Assembly: GCF_013141765.1 (NCBI RefSeq)
Contig: NZ_WHOD01000118.1
Span: forward strand, 1-35,473
DNA: 35,473 bases
DNA from: Paenibacillus foliorum
GTDB lineage: Bacteria; Bacillota; Bacilli; Paenibacillales; NBRC-103111
Reading direction: 5' to 3'
Shown: one piece after another, positions 7,462 through 14,749 of the stretch
Position numbering within the stretch: the first letter of the stretch is position 1
Layout of the letters: each line of letters starts with the position of its first letter
Translations under genes and position numbers: made by a program
Notes under the pieces: model-generated
The model's input: the letters and a program-made list of their open reading frames with translations, nothing else
Databases searched by the model: none
What the model was told of the DNA's origin: nothing

Positions 7462-8292
7462 TCACCGCGGTTGCTCCAACACGAACGGCTGCGTCCGAGT
7501 CACGAACTGGAAGCCCTGCTTGCGCAGGATCGGCGCGGAGGTCGGCAGCGCGTCGACGAAGGCGTGCGTCCGGCCGCGATCACGGGCTTCCTGCAACCGC
7601 GAGGCGACCAGCGCGGTGAACAGTCCCCGTCTCCGGTGTGTGGTCTTGGTGCGACCCCCGGCTAGTTCGGCGTAGGGCCCTCCGGGCCGGAAGTAGACCC
7701 GCCCACAGGCGACGGGCTCGCCGTCAACGTAGGCAATGTGGATGCTCATCTCGTCCGGATTCTCCTTCAACTTAAGGGCCAGCGCGCGCCGCTCCTCCTC
7801 CACGTTGTGCCTGCCAATCTCGCGGGACACCTCGGCGTAGTCCACCAGGTCGCGCTCTTCTCGGACGATCCTGATCTCGTGTTCGCCGCCGTCACCGAAG
7901 GCAGCCAGCGATGCCTCGTCCAATGGCAGGACCAACACTTCCTCCTCATCCTCGGCCTCGAACCCGGCGGCGACGAGCCGCTCGGGCAGGTCGATTGGCG
8001 TATCGTGACCGTAGTACTTCCACTCCAGGTTATAGCCGCCGGAGACGGCGGCATCCAGCTCCCGGCGGATCAGGTTATCGGTTTCCTCCGGCGGTAGGCT
8101 GGCGAACACGATCCGGCACTCCGATCCGTCCGTGGAGCGATCCACGACCACGTCACCGCTGGTAGACGGTACGCCCAGCGACCGTCGCTCGGCATCCAGG
8201 CCCGCCAGGATATCGGTTCTTATGATCTCGCCTGTTTCATACACCATTTTCGCTTTCTCCAGAGCCTGGTTCTCCTTGTCCATGTTCGACAC
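7462..8292 (-). CDS. GNAT-family N-acetyltransferase, GC-rich and probably acquired
   Basis: A 276-residue protein whose C-terminal half (about 130-276) is a GNAT fold: strand HIAYVDGEPVACGRVYF, then the acetyl-CoA binding loop R-R-R-G-L-F (about 220-225), and a closing FVDALPTSAPILRKQGF segment (about 243-260). The N-terminal half is another divergent GNAT-like region. The gene is conspicuously GC-rich with C/G third positions, unlike the AT-richer genes on both sides, which suggests transfer from a high-GC donor such as an actinobacterium. It may start at GTG 8292 or ATG 8283; GGGAGG and AGGAG precede them. Substrate unknown. Confidence 0.85.
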   Translation of the reverse strand: MSNMDKENQALEKAKMVYETGEIIRTDILAGLDAERRSLGVPSTSGDVVVDRSTDGSECRIVFASLPPEETDNLIRRELDAAVSGGYNLEWKYYGHDTPIDLPERLVAAGFEAEDEEEVLVLPLDEASLAAFGDGGEHEIRIVREERDLVDYAEVSREIGRHNVEEERRALALKLKENPDEMSIHIAYVDGEPVACGRVYFRPGGPYAELAGGRTKTTHRRRGLFTALVASRLQEARDRGRTHAFVDALPTSAPILRKQGFQFVTRTQPFVLEQPR

Positions 8293-8436
8293 GTTCTCCT
8301 GCCTCCCTTTGTTTTAGGAAATTTTGTTTCCCTCTTACTATATTACGTCTGTCTGTCCTCAACACAATTCTAAACTATTTCAACTAACCTTACAGAACGG
8401 CTGCTAAGTTACAACAACCTCCTGTTTTGCGTTAAA

Positions 8437-8516
8437 CTGCCCGTTACTTTAATAAACAAAAGAGGAGTTGCCGCCGTGAAGCAATCCCCTCAACTATAGT
8501 TCTCCGTTAGCTCAAT
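8437..8516. repeat. A-type interspersed repeat, complete copy A5
   Basis: A complete copy: left end CTGCCCGTTACTTTAAT, interior imperfect stem GAGGAGTTGC/GCAATCCCCTC, right end TTCTCCGTTAGCTCAAT. The ends are direct repeats of each other (CCGTTA-n-T-n-AAT). Confidence 0.85.
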
Positions 8517-8572
8517 CTATTGTGTATTCGGTAATTCACTACTGACATTCCCAAGACCATTAAAAGAATTGA

Positions 8573-9100
8573 TTATTGGCTCGCAGCTTCGGCGAGCCAT
8601 TTGTTTTTCCGCTTGCCCCAAGGTTTTTTGACCGATATCAACACTACGGTTACCAATAAAATCAATTGGCCTGCACCGAAAAGTAATAGCATAAGCCGGT
8701 CATGCAAATATGCAGGGTTGTTAAGAGCGTCCAGACGTTCGGTTAGCGTAATATTAATTGCATCCTGAACCCAAATGTTAAGCACACCACCTGATGCGAT
8801 AAGTATCAACGCGATCACTTCTTTAGAAATAATCCAATAATATTTCGTTAGCCCCCAATGGGTCCGCACAGACAGGACAATCCCCGTAATAACGACTCCC
8901 AATGCGCCTGGAATAATGAGAGCCAGGTCAAAAATATGCATGAAAGAATGAGCCGCATACAGGAACTCTCCGCTTGAAGTCCGGTGAATCAGAACAATCA
9001 TTACAATTTGGGTAAAGCCTCCTCCAATCCACATCGCAGTAAATAGCAGATGGGAAATGAGCCACCAGCTTTTTTGATTTTGCGTTAATTTTTGGGACAT
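8573..9100 (-). CDS. Four-helix integral membrane protein (DUF2269-like)
   Basis: A 175-residue protein with four hydrophobic segments (about residues 13-37, 50-75, 88-108, 130-155), a GGG motif in the first and a C-terminal KKPWGKRKNKW basic tail. The pattern resembles the DUF2269/YndJ-like membrane proteins; no enzymatic function is known. It diverges from the MarR gene at 9220 across a 119-bp region that holds two MarR-type operators, so it is the likely regulated target. The ATG at 9100 follows AAAAAAGGAGTG. Confidence 0.65.
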   Translation of the reverse strand: MSQKLTQNQKSWWLISHLLFTAMWIGGGFTQIVMIVLIHRTSSGEFLYAAHSFMHIFDLALIIPGALGVVITGIVLSVRTHWGLTKYYWIISKEVIALILIASGGVLNIWVQDAINITLTERLDALNNPAYLHDRLMLLLFGAGQLILLVTVVLISVKKPWGKRKNKWLAEAASQ

Positions 9101-9116
9101 GTCTTACACTCCTTTT

Positions 9117-9192
9117 TTCGGCCAGCCGAAAAGTGTTATAATGAGCCCATGAAATTTATCTCCCGAAATAAACGATTTATCTCGCGAGATAA
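9117..9192. promoter_or_regulatory. Divergent control region with twin MarR-type operators
   Basis: A perfect 16-bp palindrome TTATCTCGCGAGATAA (9177-9192) and a near copy TTATCTCCCGAAATAA (9156-9171) have their centres 21 bp apart, two helical turns, on the same DNA face. TATAAT at 9137-9142 is a -10 candidate for the MarR gene and reads TATAAC on the other strand. A separate TTCGGC-CA-GCCGAA palindrome (9117-9130) lies next to the membrane-protein start. Together these suggest autorepression and co-regulation of both genes by the MarR protein. Confidence 0.75.
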
Positions 9193-9219
9193 GATAATTA
9201 TAAACAGGAGGATCCTCTG

Positions 9220-9684
9220 GTGTCAACAAACGAAAGGGAAAATCTGCTCTACATATTCAATGAACAGTTGCGACATTTTAGTACGGATACCATTTTGTTT
9301 CATCAAGCCGTGGCCGAAAGGCTCGGGTTAAACTCGACGGACCATAAATGCTTGGACATTATATTGAGAAATCAACCGATAACGGCGGGGATGCTTTCGG
9401 ATTTGACGGGGCTGACGACAGGAACGGTTACAGGAGTCATAGACCGCCTCGAAAAGGCGGGTTATGTTTTCCGGGAAAAGGATCAGGAGGATCGCAGAAA
9501 AGTGATTATCCGGGTCCACACAAAAAAGGCTGAGAACGAAATCATGTTGCAATTGCAATCGTTCGGACAGTCGATGAAAGTAATGCTCGAGCAGTATGAT
9601 AACGAACAAATCAAGTTCCTCTTTAACTTTTTCGAAAGGAGCCGGGATATTCTCCAGACCGAGACTTTGAAGCTTAAAAAATAA
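9220..9684 (+). CDS. MarR-family transcriptional regulator
   Basis: A 154-residue winged-helix protein. The recognition helix region is ITAGMLSDLTGLTTGTVTGV (about 54-73), followed by IDRLEKAGYVFREKDQEDRRKVIIRV, the typical MarR wing with the conserved D-x-R-R. N- and C-terminal helices form the dimer interface. The start is GTG at 9220, chosen because AGGAGG (9206-9211) lies 8 nt upstream. Twin palindromic operators in the divergent promoter region point to autoregulation and control of the membrane protein at 8573. The inducer is unknown. Confidence 0.9.
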   Translation: MSTNERENLLYIFNEQLRHFSTDTILFHQAVAERLGLNSTDHKCLDIILRNQPITAGMLSDLTGLTTGTVTGVIDRLEKAGYVFREKDQEDRRKVIIRVHTKKAENEIMLQLQSFGQSMKVMLEQYDNEQIKFLFNFFERSRDILQTETLKLKK

Positions 9685-9993
9685 AAAAACACACATTTTT
9701 TAGGATAACGTGCATTAGCTGCGTAGCCACCATTTGTGACAATCATGGCCGGCCATCCTCTGGAGGATAGCTTTATTATAATATTTATTTGCCATTTAGA
9801 TATCGCGGAAAATCTGTAATTTTATCTCTTCATTGCATTAAACTGCCCGTTACTTGAATGAAAACAGGGAGCAGCTGCCGCGGCAATCTGCTCCCTGTTT
9901 ATTGTGCTATCGTTTCCCGTTAGCGCAATGTGGTGTAGCGCGGTGTTGCGAACGAAATATCGGATCCACTGCTATGTTTGCGTTTTGCTTCTT
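9685..9993. other. Intergenic stretch with an A-type repeat
   Basis: This stretch contains a small ATCCTC-TG-GAGGAT hairpin near 9756-9769 and the complete A-type repeat copy at 9843-9929. No gene is supported. Confidence 0.5.
9843..9929. repeat. A-type interspersed repeat, complete copy A6 with a 13-bp stem
   Basis: Left end CTGCCCGTTACTTGAAT and right end TTTCCCGTTAGCGCAAT flank a perfect 13-bp hairpin, AAACAGGGAGCAG (9862-9874) and CTGCTCCCTGTTT (9888-9900). The hairpin sequence differs from the other copies while base pairing is kept. It lies between convergent genes and could act as a bidirectional terminator. Confidence 0.85.
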
Positions 9994-10461
9994 TTAATGT
10001 TCTCCCTTTATTACAAAAAACGTGCCTCGAATTGTTCCAGCTAGTTTTGACTTCTGTCTAGCAAACTTAAACTTCTTCTCTTCTAACTCCTTTGGTACCT
10101 CCATCCCCTCAGAAAGCTTAAAACCAACGGCCCGCTTCTTAGGGTCATCAACCGTATACAGGACGTTGACCGCTAGACCATCCTCATAAAAGACGAAGGT
10201 CCATTTGATATTTTCCACTTGAAGACGCGACGTTTCTAAAGGTTTGGCCGCAAACTCAATATCACGTTCTTCTTTCAAAATTCGGTTCACATAATCAAGG
10301 GTCTCCTGGCTTTCACTAGCTGGTACCACCGTAAATTCATGCTTGTATTTGTTCATGAAGTAACGAGCTTCATTCGCTCGTAAACCAGCAAGCGCATCTG
10401 CTACAGGTGAAGATTCTAAACCAACCGTAGACACATTTTTAAAATCAACGATATAGGACAT
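9994..10461 (-). CDS. Conserved-looking protein of unknown function
   Basis: A 155-residue soluble protein (from the second Met; MSYIVDFKNV) that I do not recognise. It is mixed charged/hydrophobic with a lysine/arginine-rich C-terminal third (KFKFARQKSKLAGTIRGTFF) and no signal peptide or membrane segment. The start at 10461 is preferred over 10482 because AAGGAG lies 8 nt before it. It stands alone and points the same way as the SRPBCC/ArsR pair upstream, but more than 150 nt separate them. Confidence 0.6.
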   Translation of the reverse strand: MSYIVDFKNVSTVGLESSPVADALAGLRANEARYFMNKYKHEFTVVPASESQETLDYVNRILKEERDIEFAAKPLETSRLQVENIKWTFVFYEDGLAVNVLYTVDDPKKRAVGFKLSEGMEVPKELEEKKFKFARQKSKLAGTIRGTFFVIKGEH

Positions 10462-10614
10462 TTTTATCGCTCCTTTTATCACTTTTTTATATCAAGATTC
10501 GATTATATTGGCAACGATAGTTCAAGCAATTGAATTATTCGTAAGCTCACAATTATATTGCAAGCTTGTCCCATTGGTGCGAACAAAGCATAGAATATCT
10601 GAATCAGAATTGCT

Positions 10615-11016
10615 TTACAATTCAACCAATACTTTTTCAAGCTGTCCGCACATGCTCGTCCAGCCGTATTTTGCGCCTCCGAGCGCTTGAACTTTGCTGA
10701 AGCCGATTTGATCAAGATGCAGATGAACGTTTCCGTCTTCATTTTCTTGCAATGTCCAGATGATCGTAGTGTTCTCTCCGCCGCTGTCCCAAGTATATGA
10801 CAAACGGTGCGGCTCGACGACTTCCAGCACTTCGCAATGGATGATACCATCCCACCCTGCGACCGGTTCCCTTCGGAACTGAAAACGGTGGCCGACAATC
10901 GGTTTGAAATCGTTGTCCATGACCCATTTCGCCAGCTTATCGGAGTCGGTCAAGGCGTTCCACACCTGCTTGATTGAACTTTTGAACTGAAAATCGAGTG
11001 ACAGATCTTGCTTCAT
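10615..11016 (-). CDS. AHSA1/SRPBCC-domain protein
   Basis: A 133-residue START-like (AHSA1/activator of Hsp90 ATPase homologue) domain protein: I-x-x-VWNALTDSDKLAKWVM at the N-terminus, GHRFQFR, then LSYTWDSGGENTTIIWTL, and a C-terminal helix GWTSMCGQLEKVLVEL. The fold forms a hydrophobic ligand cavity; its ligand is unknown. Its ATG overlaps the stop of the upstream ArsR gene by 4 nt (ATGA), so the two are translationally coupled. A close paralogue is the C-terminal half of the fused protein at 12583. Confidence 0.85.
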   Translation of the reverse strand: MKQDLSLDFQFKSSIKQVWNALTDSDKLAKWVMDNDFKPIVGHRFQFRREPVAGWDGIIHCEVLEVVEPHRLSYTWDSGGENTTIIWTLQENEDGNVHLHLDQIGFSKVQALGGAKYGWTSMCGQLEKVLVEL

Positions 11017-11348
11017 TCCTGTTCCTCCTTAAGAAGTTGATCCAGACGAACCATATTTTGTTTCCAAAATTTCTCGTAGTACGCCAACCAATCCTGAAGC
11101 TCCTTCAGCGGTGCGGGATTGAGACGGTTTCGCGTCTCACGGCCGACTTTATGCTCACTCACGAGGCCGGCTTCCTTCAAAATCGTCAAATGCTTGGAGA
11201 CTGCGGTTCGGCCCATCGCAAAATGCGGAGTTAACCGATTGAGCGGCAATTCTTCCGCATCCGCCAGCAGTCGAATGATTTCACGCCGGGTCGGATCGGC
11301 CACGGCATAATAGACATCCCGTGTCTGTGCAACTGCGCTCATCATCAT
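11013..11348 (-). CDS. ArsR-family winged-helix regulator
   Basis: A 111-residue HTH protein: ADPTRREIIRLLADAEELPL, then the recognition region FAMGRTAVSKHLTILKEAGLV (about 45-65) and the wing HKVGRETRNRL. No cysteine metal-binding motif is visible, so it belongs to the non-metal ArsR subgroup often paired with SRPBCC proteins. Three in-frame Met codons open the frame; GGGAG is only 3 nt from the first, so initiation may occur at the second or third. It is divergent from the DoxX operon, with operator copies on both sides. Confidence 0.9.
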   Translation of the reverse strand: MMMSAVAQTRDVYYAVADPTRREIIRLLADAEELPLNRLTPHFAMGRTAVSKHLTILKEAGLVSEHKVGRETRNRLNPAPLKELQDWLAYYEKFWKQNMVRLDQLLKEEQE

Positions 11349-11373
11349 CCACTCCCTCGCATGAAATGAAATT

Positions 11374-11421
11374 ACACAAAATGGTACCTTTATTTTAGGA
11401 CACTATATAGAGTCCCGTCAA
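11374..11421 (-). promoter_or_regulatory. Promoter and operator of the ArsR-SRPBCC pair
   Basis: On the minus strand: -35 TTGACG (11416-11421), 18-bp spacer, -10 TAAAAT (11392-11397). The spacer is itself a near-perfect 18-bp dyad, GGACACTATATAGAGTCC (11398-11415). Just downstream of the -10 lies ACACAAAATGGTACC (11374-11388), a third copy of the motif found twice at the divergent DoxX promoter. Confidence 0.7.
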
Positions 11422-11481
11422 TAAGAAACATCCACCTTCTATCCTTAGCTAATTAACCGTTTTCATGCGATGAAAAAATAA

Positions 11482-11535
11482 TTGACAAGACACCAAATGG
11501 TATCCTATACTCAAACACGACACCAAATGGTATCC
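11482..11535 (+). promoter_or_regulatory. DoxX-operon promoter with two direct operator copies
   Basis: -35 TTGACA (11482-11487), 18-bp spacer, -10 TATACT (11506-11511). The spacer holds GACACCAAATGGTATCC (11489-11505), and an identical 17-bp copy lies just after the -10 (11519-11535). Binding at either copy would block RNA polymerase. The ACCAAATGGT core is a short dyad, as expected for an ArsR-type dimer. Confidence 0.85.
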
Positions 11536-11559
11536 ATTTTGATTGTGAGGAGGAAACAA

Positions 11560-12009
11560 ATGAGCAAGTTTGTCGGAGCGGAAACAACCGCGAAAGAAGA
11601 AACCCATTCCCGGGGAAGAGTTATCACTTATTGGGTTACAACGGCGCTGCTTGCATTCGTTGTTGGGAGCGGAGGAATCGGGGATATAACCAATCAATGG
11701 GGGACACTCGAGACGGTGGAAATATTGGGGTATCCGGTGTACTTTCTGACCATTATCGGGGCTTGGAAAGTGCTGGGGGCGATAGCCATCCTCGTACCTA
11801 GTCTTCAGCGGATTAAAGAATGGGCATACGCCGGTATTTTCTTTGAAATGACGGGCGCTGCTGCATCACATGCATTCGTAGGGGACTACGGGGCTTATGC
11901 ATACCATATTTTTGCCACCCTTGGCTTTACAGCCCTGGCACTCGTCTCTTGGGCGTTGCGTCCGAAGAACCGCAACTTTAAGGAGGTGATGAGATTATCG
12001 GCGATCTAA
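11560..12009 (+). CDS. DoxX-like membrane protein
   Basis: A 149-residue protein with four hydrophobic segments (about residues 22-42, 63-83, 92-110, 117-137) and the DoxX-like pattern VEILGYPVYFLTIIGAWKVLGAIAILVP. The start at 11560 is chosen because GAGGAGG (11547-11553) precedes it; an open frame extending back to 11482 merely runs through the promoter. First gene of a likely operon with the CMD protein (12081) and the ArsR::SRPBCC fusion (12583). A redox or detoxification role is suggested by the context, not by the sequence itself. Confidence 0.85.
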   Translation: MSKFVGAETTAKEETHSRGRVITYWVTTALLAFVVGSGGIGDITNQWGTLETVEILGYPVYFLTIIGAWKVLGAIAILVPSLQRIKEWAYAGIFFEMTGAAASHAFVGDYGAYAYHIFATLGFTALALVSWALRPKNRNFKEVMRLSAI

Positions 12010-12080
12010 AAACAATCGAATTGCTTCGAGCAACCGGCAATGTGGTCTGTGTAAAACTTATCTGACAAGGAGTTGGTGTT

Positions 12081-12536
12081 ATGCAAGCACGCATGAAAAA
12101 CCCTCCAATGATCATTTCCGAAGCCATGAAGGCGATACAGTCTTTGAATGCGGCCATTCACAATGGCGCGGTATCGGAGAGTACGCTCCACCTCGTACAC
12201 TTGCGCGCGAGTCAAATTAACGGTTGCAGCGCTTGCGTGGAATCCGGTGCATTGTATGCCAAGAAGGCTGGTGAATCGGACGATCGCTTATTTGCTGTTG
12301 CAGCCTGGCGGGATTCACCGCACTTTACGGACGCCGAACGTGCTGCTCTGGCATTAACCGAAGCGATAACCAGGCTCAGTGATCGAGAAGACCCGATACC
12401 AGACATAATTTGGGATGAAGCAACCCGGCATTTCGACGAAACCGCCTTGGCTGCCCTGATTCTCTCGGTTGCTACAATCAACCTGTTTAATCGTCTCAAC
12501 GTCACAACAAGACAAGTTGCGGGTTCTTGGGTTTGA
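12081..12536 (+). CDS. Carboxymuconolactone decarboxylase/AhpD-like protein
   Basis: A 151-residue all-helical protein with the CMD/AhpD active-site C-x-x-C motif, NGCSACVESG (Cys49, Cys52), followed by FAVAAWRDSPHFTDAERAALALTEAIT, the standard second half of the domain. AhpD-type proteins use the cysteine pair as alkylhydroperoxidase or thiol oxidoreductase. The ATG at 12081 follows AAGGAG. Second gene of the DoxX-CMD-regulator operon; this combination often looks like a small redox stress cassette. Confidence 0.9.
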   Translation: MQARMKNPPMIISEAMKAIQSLNAAIHNGAVSESTLHLVHLRASQINGCSACVESGALYAKKAGESDDRLFAVAAWRDSPHFTDAERAALALTEAITRLSDREDPIPDIIWDEATRHFDETALAALILSVATINLFNRLNVTTRQVAGSWV

Positions 12537-12582
12537 ATGCCGGTGCCAAGTTTTGCTTGAAAGAATATTAGGAGGGGGTGTT

Positions 12583-13287
12583 ATGAGCGAGATTGCTGCG
12601 ATAGCGGATCCAACCAGACGTCGACTCATCCATCTGTTGGCAGAAGCGGAGGAGATCCCGCTTCATGAATTGACGGCACAATTTAAAATGGGCCGCACAG
12701 CGGTATCCAAGCATTTGACAATCCTTAAAGAGGCTGGGCTGGTGCTTGACCGAAAAGTCGGTAGAGAAACGCGATTCAGGCTAAAGGCCTCTCCACTTAC
12801 AGAAATTCAGGTTTGGGTGGCTTCCTACAACAAGTTTTGGAGCAAAGGCATGTTGGGATTGAAACTATTATTGGAGGATGAAGAAAAAATGAGTGAAACT
12901 TTGATCTCGGATTTTCAGTTCAACACATCGATCGAGAAGGTTTGGTCCGCCTTGACTGATTCAAACAAGCTTGCCAAGTGGGTCATGGAAAATAATTTTA
13001 AACCCGTCGTAGGACACCGGTTTCAGTTTCGCACTCAGCCGGTTGAAGGTTGGAATGGAGTTATTGACTGCGAAGTGCTGATTTTGGACGAACCTAATCG
13101 GTTGTCCTACACTTGGGTCAGCGGAGGACAGAATAACACAGTAACCTGGACTTTGCAGGACCTGGGGAACGGCAAGGTGAACCTTCATCTCGAACAATCC
13201 GGAATTACGAATGAGTATGTACTCGAAAACGCTAAGCGTGGCTGGGCTGCAATGTGCGGTATGCTTGAAAAGGTATTGGCAGAATAA
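12583..13287 (+). CDS. ArsR-SRPBCC fusion protein
   Basis: A 234-residue protein joining an ArsR HTH domain (about residues 1-103; recognition region FKMGRTAVSKHLTILKEAGLV) to an AHSA1/SRPBCC domain (about 105-234; VWSALTDSNKLAKWVM, LSYTWVSGGQ). Each half is closely similar to one of the separate proteins at 11013 and 10615. The joint reads LLEDEEKMSETL, where the Met matches the start of the separate SRPBCC protein. The start at 12583 follows AGGAGGGGG. It is probably a one-component sensor whose SRPBCC cavity binds a ligand and whose HTH binds the shared operators upstream of the DoxX gene. Confidence 0.9.
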   Translation: MSEIAAIADPTRRRLIHLLAEAEEIPLHELTAQFKMGRTAVSKHLTILKEAGLVLDRKVGRETRFRLKASPLTEIQVWVASYNKFWSKGMLGLKLLLEDEEKMSETLISDFQFNTSIEKVWSALTDSNKLAKWVMENNFKPVVGHRFQFRTQPVEGWNGVIDCEVLILDEPNRLSYTWVSGGQNNTVTWTLQDLGNGKVNLHLEQSGITNEYVLENAKRGWAAMCGMLEKVLAE

Positions 13288-13312
13288 CCTCCCGCTGATG
13301 CTGGAAAACAAA

Positions 13313-13341
13313 AACCGACTGCATGACGTTTGCAGCCGGTT
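13313..13341 (+). terminator. Candidate terminator of the DoxX operon
   Basis: An inverted repeat AACCG-A-CTGCA and TGCAG-C-CGGTT with a 7-nt loop, followed by ATGTTTGTTT. The U-tract is interrupted, so efficiency is uncertain. Confidence 0.5.
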
Positions 13342-13397
13342 ATGTTTGTTTCGGACAATATGCTTGTTGAATGAAAACATTCAGTCTTTTGCATTAT

Positions 13398-13446
13398 TCT
13401 GCCCGTTGCGTTTTACGCGGCCCTTAATAATGTTCTTGTCACCCGA
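13398..13446. repeat. Chimeric A/B repeat (copies A7 and B4)
   Basis: The A-type left end CTGCCCGTTGCG is joined directly to the right half of a B-type element: GTTTTACGCGGCCCTTAATA followed by ATGTTCTTGTCACCCGAC. The latter matches 4915-4955 with a few changes. This junction parallels the A2/B3 neighbourhood at 4814-4950. Confidence 0.65.
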
Positions 13447-13493
13447 CATTTCCTAGGTGGCTTTACTTAATCCAACCTTTACTATAACCACGG

Positions 13494-14525
13494 TTATTCG
13501 GCTCGGTATAGCTGGCCGCATGCCGCGTTGATGTCCGATCCGAATTGGGTTCTGACCGTGACGTTGATATCTTTTGACTTCAAGACCCGAACAAACGCTT
13601 TAATCCGATTAAGATCGGATGGCAAGTAGTTTTCTGGCGTAACTTCCGTCGAATTGTAAGGAATCAGGTTAACGTGATAGAGATGCTCCCCAGGTCCTCT
13701 TCCACGCAACAACTCGGCAATCGCTTCCGCATGCACCGGCGAGTCGTTGACCCCTCGTAGAAGTATATACGCGATATACACTTTTCTCCCTGTATGCCGG
13801 ATATGGCGATCCAATGCATTCAGCACATCGCGAACCGGAAACCGGTCGTTGATCGGCATAAGCTCGCTTCGCTGATCGTCGAACGGCGAGTGCAACGAGA
13901 AAGTAAGATTGACTTGCGGATAATCCCGCGTCAGCTTGTCAATCCCCGGCAACAGCCCGATGGTGGAAATCGTAATTCGCCGATAACCTAATCCGAAGAG
14001 ACGCGGGTCGGTCAAAATCGTCAACGCGTCAAAAATATGAGGGTTCGCGAGCGCCTCCCCCATGCCCATGAATGCGACGCTATCCAAGGCGTGTCCATTC
14101 AATTGAAAGTACAGCAATTGATCGGTGATTTCTTCGGCGGTCAGATTTCGTTTCAGGCCGATGGTGCCGGTAGCACAAAACTTGCATCCGAACCCGCAGC
14201 CGCACTGGGTGGAAATACAATACGATTTCCAACCCCGTTCATACGTGAGTCTCACGGCCTCTACGTGTTCGCCGCCGGCAATGGCGAACAGCACCTTGCT
14301 GACCTGCGTCGAATTGAGTTCCTTTACCGGAACGATGCTGCATACATACGGGCCAAGCGTACGGGTCAATTCGTCACGCAAAACCTGGGGCAACACGGTC
14401 ATCCGTTCGAATTCGCCGATGTTTTGCTTAAAAATCGAGTCCATAATTTGCGCATATCGATACGTTGGCTGCTTGAATTCTGAAAACATGCGCCGGATCG
14501 TTTCATATTTTGATATTGGTTTCAT
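13494..14525 (-). CDS. Cfr-like 23S rRNA adenine-2503 C8 methyltransferase
   Basis: A 343-residue radical-SAM RNA methyltransferase closer in length and sequence to Cfr than to RlmN: QVNLTFSLHSP, YHVNLIPYN, KVYIAYILLRGVNDS and ITDQLLYF match Cfr nearly word for word. The radical-SAM motif is CGFGCKFC (CX3CX2C, about residues 112-119). The methyl-carrying cysteine lies in INAACGQLY near 337. Cfr adds a methyl to C8 of A2503, giving resistance to phenicols, lincosamides, oxazolidinones, pleuromutilins and streptogramin A. Start at 14525 chosen for AAGGAG just upstream and alignment with Cfr. It follows an ABC-F gene of overlapping resistance profile. RlmN proper remains the alternative; biochemical specificity is not proven. 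Confidence 0.8.
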   Translation of the reverse strand: MKPISKYETIRRMFSEFKQPTYRYAQIMDSIFKQNIGEFERMTVLPQVLRDELTRTLGPYVCSIVPVKELNSTQVSKVLFAIAGGEHVEAVRLTYERGWKSYCISTQCGCGFGCKFCATGTIGLKRNLTAEEITDQLLYFQLNGHALDSVAFMGMGEALANPHIFDALTILTDPRLFGLGYRRITISTIGLLPGIDKLTRDYPQVNLTFSLHSPFDDQRSELMPINDRFPVRDVLNALDRHIRHTGRKVYIAYILLRGVNDSPVHAEAIAELLRGRGPGEHLYHVNLIPYNSTEVTPENYLPSDLNRIKAFVRVLKSKDINVTVRTQFGSDINAACGQLYRAE

Positions 14526-14603
14526 GTTTCTCCTTACCGCCGGAGAGAACGCGAAAGGCAATCGAAGCTAGTGCCTCCGCGCGCTATTAACCAACTATGC
14601 AAG

Positions 14604-14646
14604 AAAAAAACACGATGCGTTTGCAGTCTTAATCGCTATGTGCATC
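14604..14646 (-). terminator. Candidate weak attenuator before the Cfr-like gene
   Basis: On the minus strand GATGC (14642-14646) can pair with GCATC (14614-14618), followed by seven U (14604-14610). Just upstream, CATCT and AGATG can form an alternative stem that shares GATG with the terminator arm. The alternative stem is built from the last codons of a small ORF (14636-14749). The stems are only 5 bp, so this is suggestive only. Confidence 0.3.
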
Positions 14647-14749
14647 TGTCGATAGATGGGTAAACCTCCGGCAACCGATTTGTTTTAACGTGAGCCGAGT
14701 TAATCGACGGGAACCCGCTCACACCATCATCTACAACTTCAATCATCAT
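14636..14749 (-). CDS. Small ORF between the ABC-F and Cfr-like genes
   Basis: A 37-codon frame (or 39 from 14755) lies 20 nt after the ABC-F stop and is preceded by GGAGG 6 nt upstream of the ATG at 14749. It reads MMIEVVDDGVSGFPSI... and ends PSIDRCT. The strong ribosome binding site and the location in the leader of a resistance gene fit a leader peptide, but the length is long for that role. It could instead be the remnant of a lost gene. No family was recognised. Confidence 0.4.
   Translation of the reverse strand: MMIEVVDDGVSGFPSINSAHVKTNRLPEVYPSIDRCT

Noticed and set aside
11482..11559. N-terminal extension of the DoxX-like protein from an upstream start
   Set aside because: The extension would be translated from the promoter and operators; the ATG at 11560 has a strong ribosome binding site.
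12469..12582. N-terminal extension of the ArsR-SRPBCC fusion overlapping the CMD gene
   Set aside because: The extension is read out of frame within the CMD gene, and the ATG at 12583 has AGGAGGGGG just upstream.
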